DNA of 64,000 nucleotides from Caryophanales bacterium UBA6259. GTDB taxonomy: Bacteria; Bacillota; Bacilli; Tepidibacillales; Tepidibacillaceae. Location: NCBI GenBank assembly GCA_002441135.1, contig DJVJ01000041.1, forward strand, positions 1-64,000, given 5' to 3'. The notes under the pieces are model-generated. The model saw only the letters and a program-made list of their open reading frames with translations, had not been told where the DNA came from and searched no databases. Shown in pieces: positions 61,081 through 64,000 of this stretch (its first letter is position 1; the number at the start of each line of letters is the position of its first letter). A program made the translations under genes and the position numbers.

Positions 61081-64000
61081 ATGGGAGAGTTCGTCCATCT
61101 TCATGTTCATACAGAATATAGCTTATTAGATGGTGCAAGTCGAATAACCACATTGGTGAAAAGAGCAAAACAATTAGGGATGGAAAGCCTAGCAATTACA
61201 GACCATGGAGTCATGTATGGTGCCATTCCTTTTTATCGAGCCTGTAAAGAGGAAGGGATCAAACCGATTATTGGCTGTGAGGTTTACTTAGCCCAAGGAA
61301 AAAAAGAAGACCGGCTAGGTAGACAGGAGCAAAAAAACTTTCATCTTGTTCTTTTAGCGGAAAATCAAACAGGATATGAAAACTTAATGAAGCTAGTTTC
61401 CATTGGGCATATGGAAGGCTTCTACTATAAACCTAGAATTGATAAAGCGGATTTACAGGAATACCATGAAGGTGTTATCGCTTTAAGTAGCTGTATAGCA
61501 GGTGAGGTTAATTATTATTTGCTTCAAGATCAATATGATCAAGCAAAAAAAGCTGCTTTGGACTATCAGAAAATCATGGGTAAGGAGAATTTTTACTTAG
61601 AAATTCAAGATCATGGTTTGATTGAACAAAAAAAAATTAATACTCAGCTCGTCCGTCTGAGCAAAGAAACAGATATACCATTGGTAGCAACTAATGATGT
61701 CCATTATGTTGAAAAAGAAGATGCCATTATCCAAGATGTTTTATTAGCAATAGGAACTGGAAGTAATCTAGATGATCCAAATCGATTTCAATTTCGTTCG
61801 AAGGAGCTATATCTTAAAGATGAGCTACAAATGAAGCAGTTGTTTCCTCATCTTCATGAAGCCATCATTGAAACAAAAAAAATTGCACAACGATGCAATG
61901 TTGAATTATCTTTTGGAAATCAAGTGATACCTAAATTTCCTTTGGAGAATGGGTTTCAGTCTAAAGATTATTTAAAGGCTTTGGCCTATAAAGGCCTCAA
62001 TAAACGTTTTAATGAGATTACCCAAAACATGGAAGAAAGATTAAATTACGAGTTAGAAATTATTGAAAAAATGGGTTTTTCTGATTACTTTTTGATTGTA
62101 TGGGATTTTATGAAATTTGCTCATCAACAAAAAATTATGACAGGTCCTGGCCGAGGTTCAGCTGCAGGTAGCTTAGTTGCTTATGTGCTTGGAATTACTA
62201 ATATTAATCCACTTCAATTTGGGCTTTTATTTGAAAGATTTTTGAACCCAGATCGAATTAACATGCCAGATATTGATATTGATTTTGATTATGTACGTAG
62301 AGATGAAGTGATTGAATATGTTTCTAATAAATATGGAAGTGAACAGGTTGCCCAGATTATTACGTTCGGAACCTTTGCTGCAAAGGCTGCAATTCGTGAT
62401 GTTGGTCGTGTTTTGGGCATTCCTTATTTCAAGGTGGATAAAGTAGCTAAATTAATTCCTGCTCAATTAGGAATTAATCTTGAAGAAGCAATAACTGAAG
62501 TGAAAGAATTGCGGAGGCTTTATGAGCAGGATAATGAGATAAAAAAAGTAATTGATATTGCAAAAAAAATTGAAGGAATGCCAAGACACCATTCTACTCA
62601 TGCAGCTGGTGTGGTGATTGCGGATAAACCTCTTTCTTCTTATACTCCGATACAAACAGGTAGTGGAGAAATATCCCTTACTCAATATTCAATGGGGATT
62701 TTAGAAGAGATTGGCTTATTAAAAATGGATTTCTTAGGACTTCGCTATTTAACTATCATTGATAAAACCGTAAGATGGATTGAAAAAAATAAGGGAATCT
62801 ATTTAGATTTACATCAATTGAACTACAATGATCAAAAAACCTATCAGCTACTATGTGAAGGTCATACTAAAGGAATATTTCAGTTAGAATCTCCAGGAGT
62901 GACAAAGGTATTAAAGGAGTTAAAGCCTTCAAATTTTGAAGATATTGTTGCGATTCTTGCCTTGTATCGACCGGGTCCAATGGAATTTATTCCTGATTAT
63001 ATTAAACATAAGGATGGATTAAAAGAAGTTGCTTATCTAGACCCAACCCTTGAACCTATTTTAAAAGATACTTATGGGATTATTGTTTATCAAGAACAAA
63101 TTATGCAAATCGCTGCTAAAATGGCTGGTTTTACATTAGGTGAAGCAGATTTGCTTCGACGAGCAGTAGGTAAGAAAAAGCGAGAAGTTTTAATGAAGGA
63201 AAGAGAACACTTTGTAGCTGGGGCAATTAAAATGGGACATAAGGAGAATGTCGCAAATCAAGTATATGATTTAATTGTGAGATTCGCAGATTATGGGTTC
63301 AATCGTTCCCATGCGGTAGCTTACGCCGTTCTTGCATATCAAACCGCCTATTTAAAAACGAATTACCCAGTTGAATTTATGACTGCATTACTTTCTGAAT
63401 CTATGGGCAATGCAGCTAAAATTACGGAATATATTGAGGAGAGTAAGAAGCTTAGAATCAAAGTACTACCGCCAGATATTTTAAAGAGTGATTATTCATT
63501 TTCTATCGAAGATAGCCAAATTCGTTTTGGATTTGCTGCCATTAAAAATATTGGCGTTCAAGCCATTCAAGCCATTCTACAGCTTAGGGAGAAGAATAAA
63601 AAGATTAATTCTATAATTGATTTCTGCATGGAAATCGACCAAAAGGTATGCAATAAAAAGATATTAGAGGCCCTTATTTTAAGTGGTTCCTTGGATCGAT
63701 TTAACATTCACCGTGCACAGTTAATTGCTAATCTGGAAGAATTGATTGAACGAGTTCAAAAAAAGAAAAAGTTGCAGGATGATTTACAGATTCATTTATT
63801 TGAAGATATCGAAATAGGGGAAAGAAACGAATTTGAATGGTTTCAAGTTCCTGAATATCCTTTTCAAGAATTGCTTAAACAAGAAAAAGAAGTATTAGGT
63901 GTATACGTATCAGGCCATCCTTTGCAAATCTATCAATCCATTTTAGATAAATATATCACTCATTCTATTGAGGAGTTACTAACCGCTGACAATGGAATAA
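61081..64000 (+). CDS. dnaE: DNA polymerase III alpha subunit DnaE, 3' end outside window
   Basis: ATG 61081 behind AAAGGAG; 973 codons are present and the frame is open at the right edge. The PHP domain opens with HLHVHTEYSLLDGA and ITDHGVMYG. The polymerase palm carries PDIDIDFD (Asp397, Asp399), with MTGPGRGSAAGSLVAY before it (residues 353-368) and PRHHSTHAAGVVIAD and QEQIMQIAAKMAG further on. The tandem HhH and OB regions are partly included. In low-GC Firmicutes DnaE extends RNA primers and hands over to PolC. Normal length is about 1100 residues. Confidence 0.96.
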   Translation, partial: MGEFVHLHVHTEYSLLDGASRITTLVKRAKQLGMESLAITDHGVMYGAIPFYRACKEEGIKPIIGCEVYLAQGKKEDRLGRQEQKNFHLVLLAENQTGYENLMKLVSIGHMEGFYYKPRIDKADLQEYHEGVIALSSCIAGEVNYYLLQDQYDQAKKAALDYQKIMGKENFYLEIQDHGLIEQKKINTQLVRLSKETDIPLVATNDVHYVEKEDAIIQDVLLAIGTGSNLDDPNRFQFRSKELYLKDELQMKQLFPHLHEAIIETKKIAQRCNVELSFGNQVIPKFPLENGFQSKDYLKALAYKGLNKRFNEITQNMEERLNYELEIIEKMGFSDYFLIVWDFMKFAHQQKIMTGPGRGSAAGSLVAYVLGITNINPLQFGLLFERFLNPDRINMPDIDIDFDYVRRDEVIEYVSNKYGSEQVAQIITFGTFAAKAAIRDVGRVLGIPYFKVDKVAKLIPAQLGINLEEAITEVKELRRLYEQDNEIKKVIDIAKKIEGMPRHHSTHAAGVVIADKPLSSYTPIQTGSGEISLTQYSMGILEEIGLLKMDFLGLRYLTIIDKTVRWIEKNKGIYLDLHQLNYNDQKTYQLLCEGHTKGIFQLESPGVTKVLKELKPSNFEDIVAILALYRPGPMEFIPDYIKHKDGLKEVAYLDPTLEPILKDTYGIIVYQEQIMQIAAKMAGFTLGEADLLRRAVGKKKREVLMKEREHFVAGAIKMGHKENVANQVYDLIVRFADYGFNRSHAVAYAVLAYQTAYLKTNYPVEFMTALLSESMGNAAKITEYIEESKKLRIKVLPPDILKSDYSFSIEDSQIRFGFAAIKNIGVQAIQAILQLREKNKKINSIIDFCMEIDQKVCNKKILEALILSGSLDRFNIHRAQLIANLEELIERVQKKKKLQDDLQIHLFEDIEIGERNEFEWFQVPEYPFQELLKQEKEVLGVYVSGHPLQIYQSILDKYITHSIEELLTADNGI

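Overview
The window is low-GC DNA from an endospore-forming Firmicute close to Bacillaceae. The evidence is an A/B/C-type germinant receptor operon, the yheA/yheB/yheC-D spore cluster, the ytkL-ytpI-ytoI-(ytrI-ytrH)-dnaE neighbourhood familiar from Bacillus, and AGGAGG-type ribosome binding sites throughout. A class III ribonucleotide reductase, a tungstate transporter and an NADP-type glutamate dehydrogenase suggest facultative or anaerobic growth. The genus cannot be fixed from the sequence. I saw no rRNA, tRNA or CRISPR array.

Positions 1-12000 are a decaying accessory region. It holds a lipoprotein cut by the window edge, then a compact operon of a SigO-like sigma factor, a YvrJ-like mini-protein and an RsoA-like co-sigma behind a LexA-like palindrome. 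An inactivated IS256-type element, a complete IS3 element, a phosphodiester glycosidase gene, a group II intron remnant, a beta-propeller protein, an IS3 relict and an MhqR-type repressor with two operators follow. An intact IS607 element (serine recombinase, TnpB, probable omega RNA) sits immediately in front of a pirin gene.

Positions 12700-25500 mix housekeeping and damaged genes: a metallophosphoesterase, a SulP transporter with a universal stress protein, a membrane protein and a chemotaxis receptor. The class III ribonucleotide reductase operon (nrdD-nrdG, minus strand) lies behind a cobalamin riboswitch with a terminator. Next to it is a wrecked riboflavin locus: an inverted ribD fragment, a truncated and frameshifted ribBA, and an intact ribH. 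A second, defective IS607 copy sits directly upstream of the NfeD/flotillin pair.

Positions 25500-43400 are ordered metabolism and transport. They carry the NfeD-flotillin pair, gdhA divergent from gltC, a CzcD-type zinc exporter, a small SH3/LSm-like protein, and a tungstate operon (excisionase-type regulator fused to a binding-protein domain, then tupA-tupB-tupC) preceded by a striking 10-bp-phased repeat. The complete glucose PTS (ptsG-ptsH-ptsI), a flavoprotein, a hydrolase and a sporulation-type sensor kinase follow.

Positions 43400-64000 are rich in sporulation genes. A germinant receptor operon reads A-C-small membrane protein-B-B. After it come a secreted NlpC/P60 hydrolase with a dead first domain, four tandem YheC/D ATP-grasp genes with an acetyltransferase, yheB-yheA, ytkL, ytpI, ytoI, ytrI-ytrH, and the 5' three quarters of dnaE, which runs off the window.
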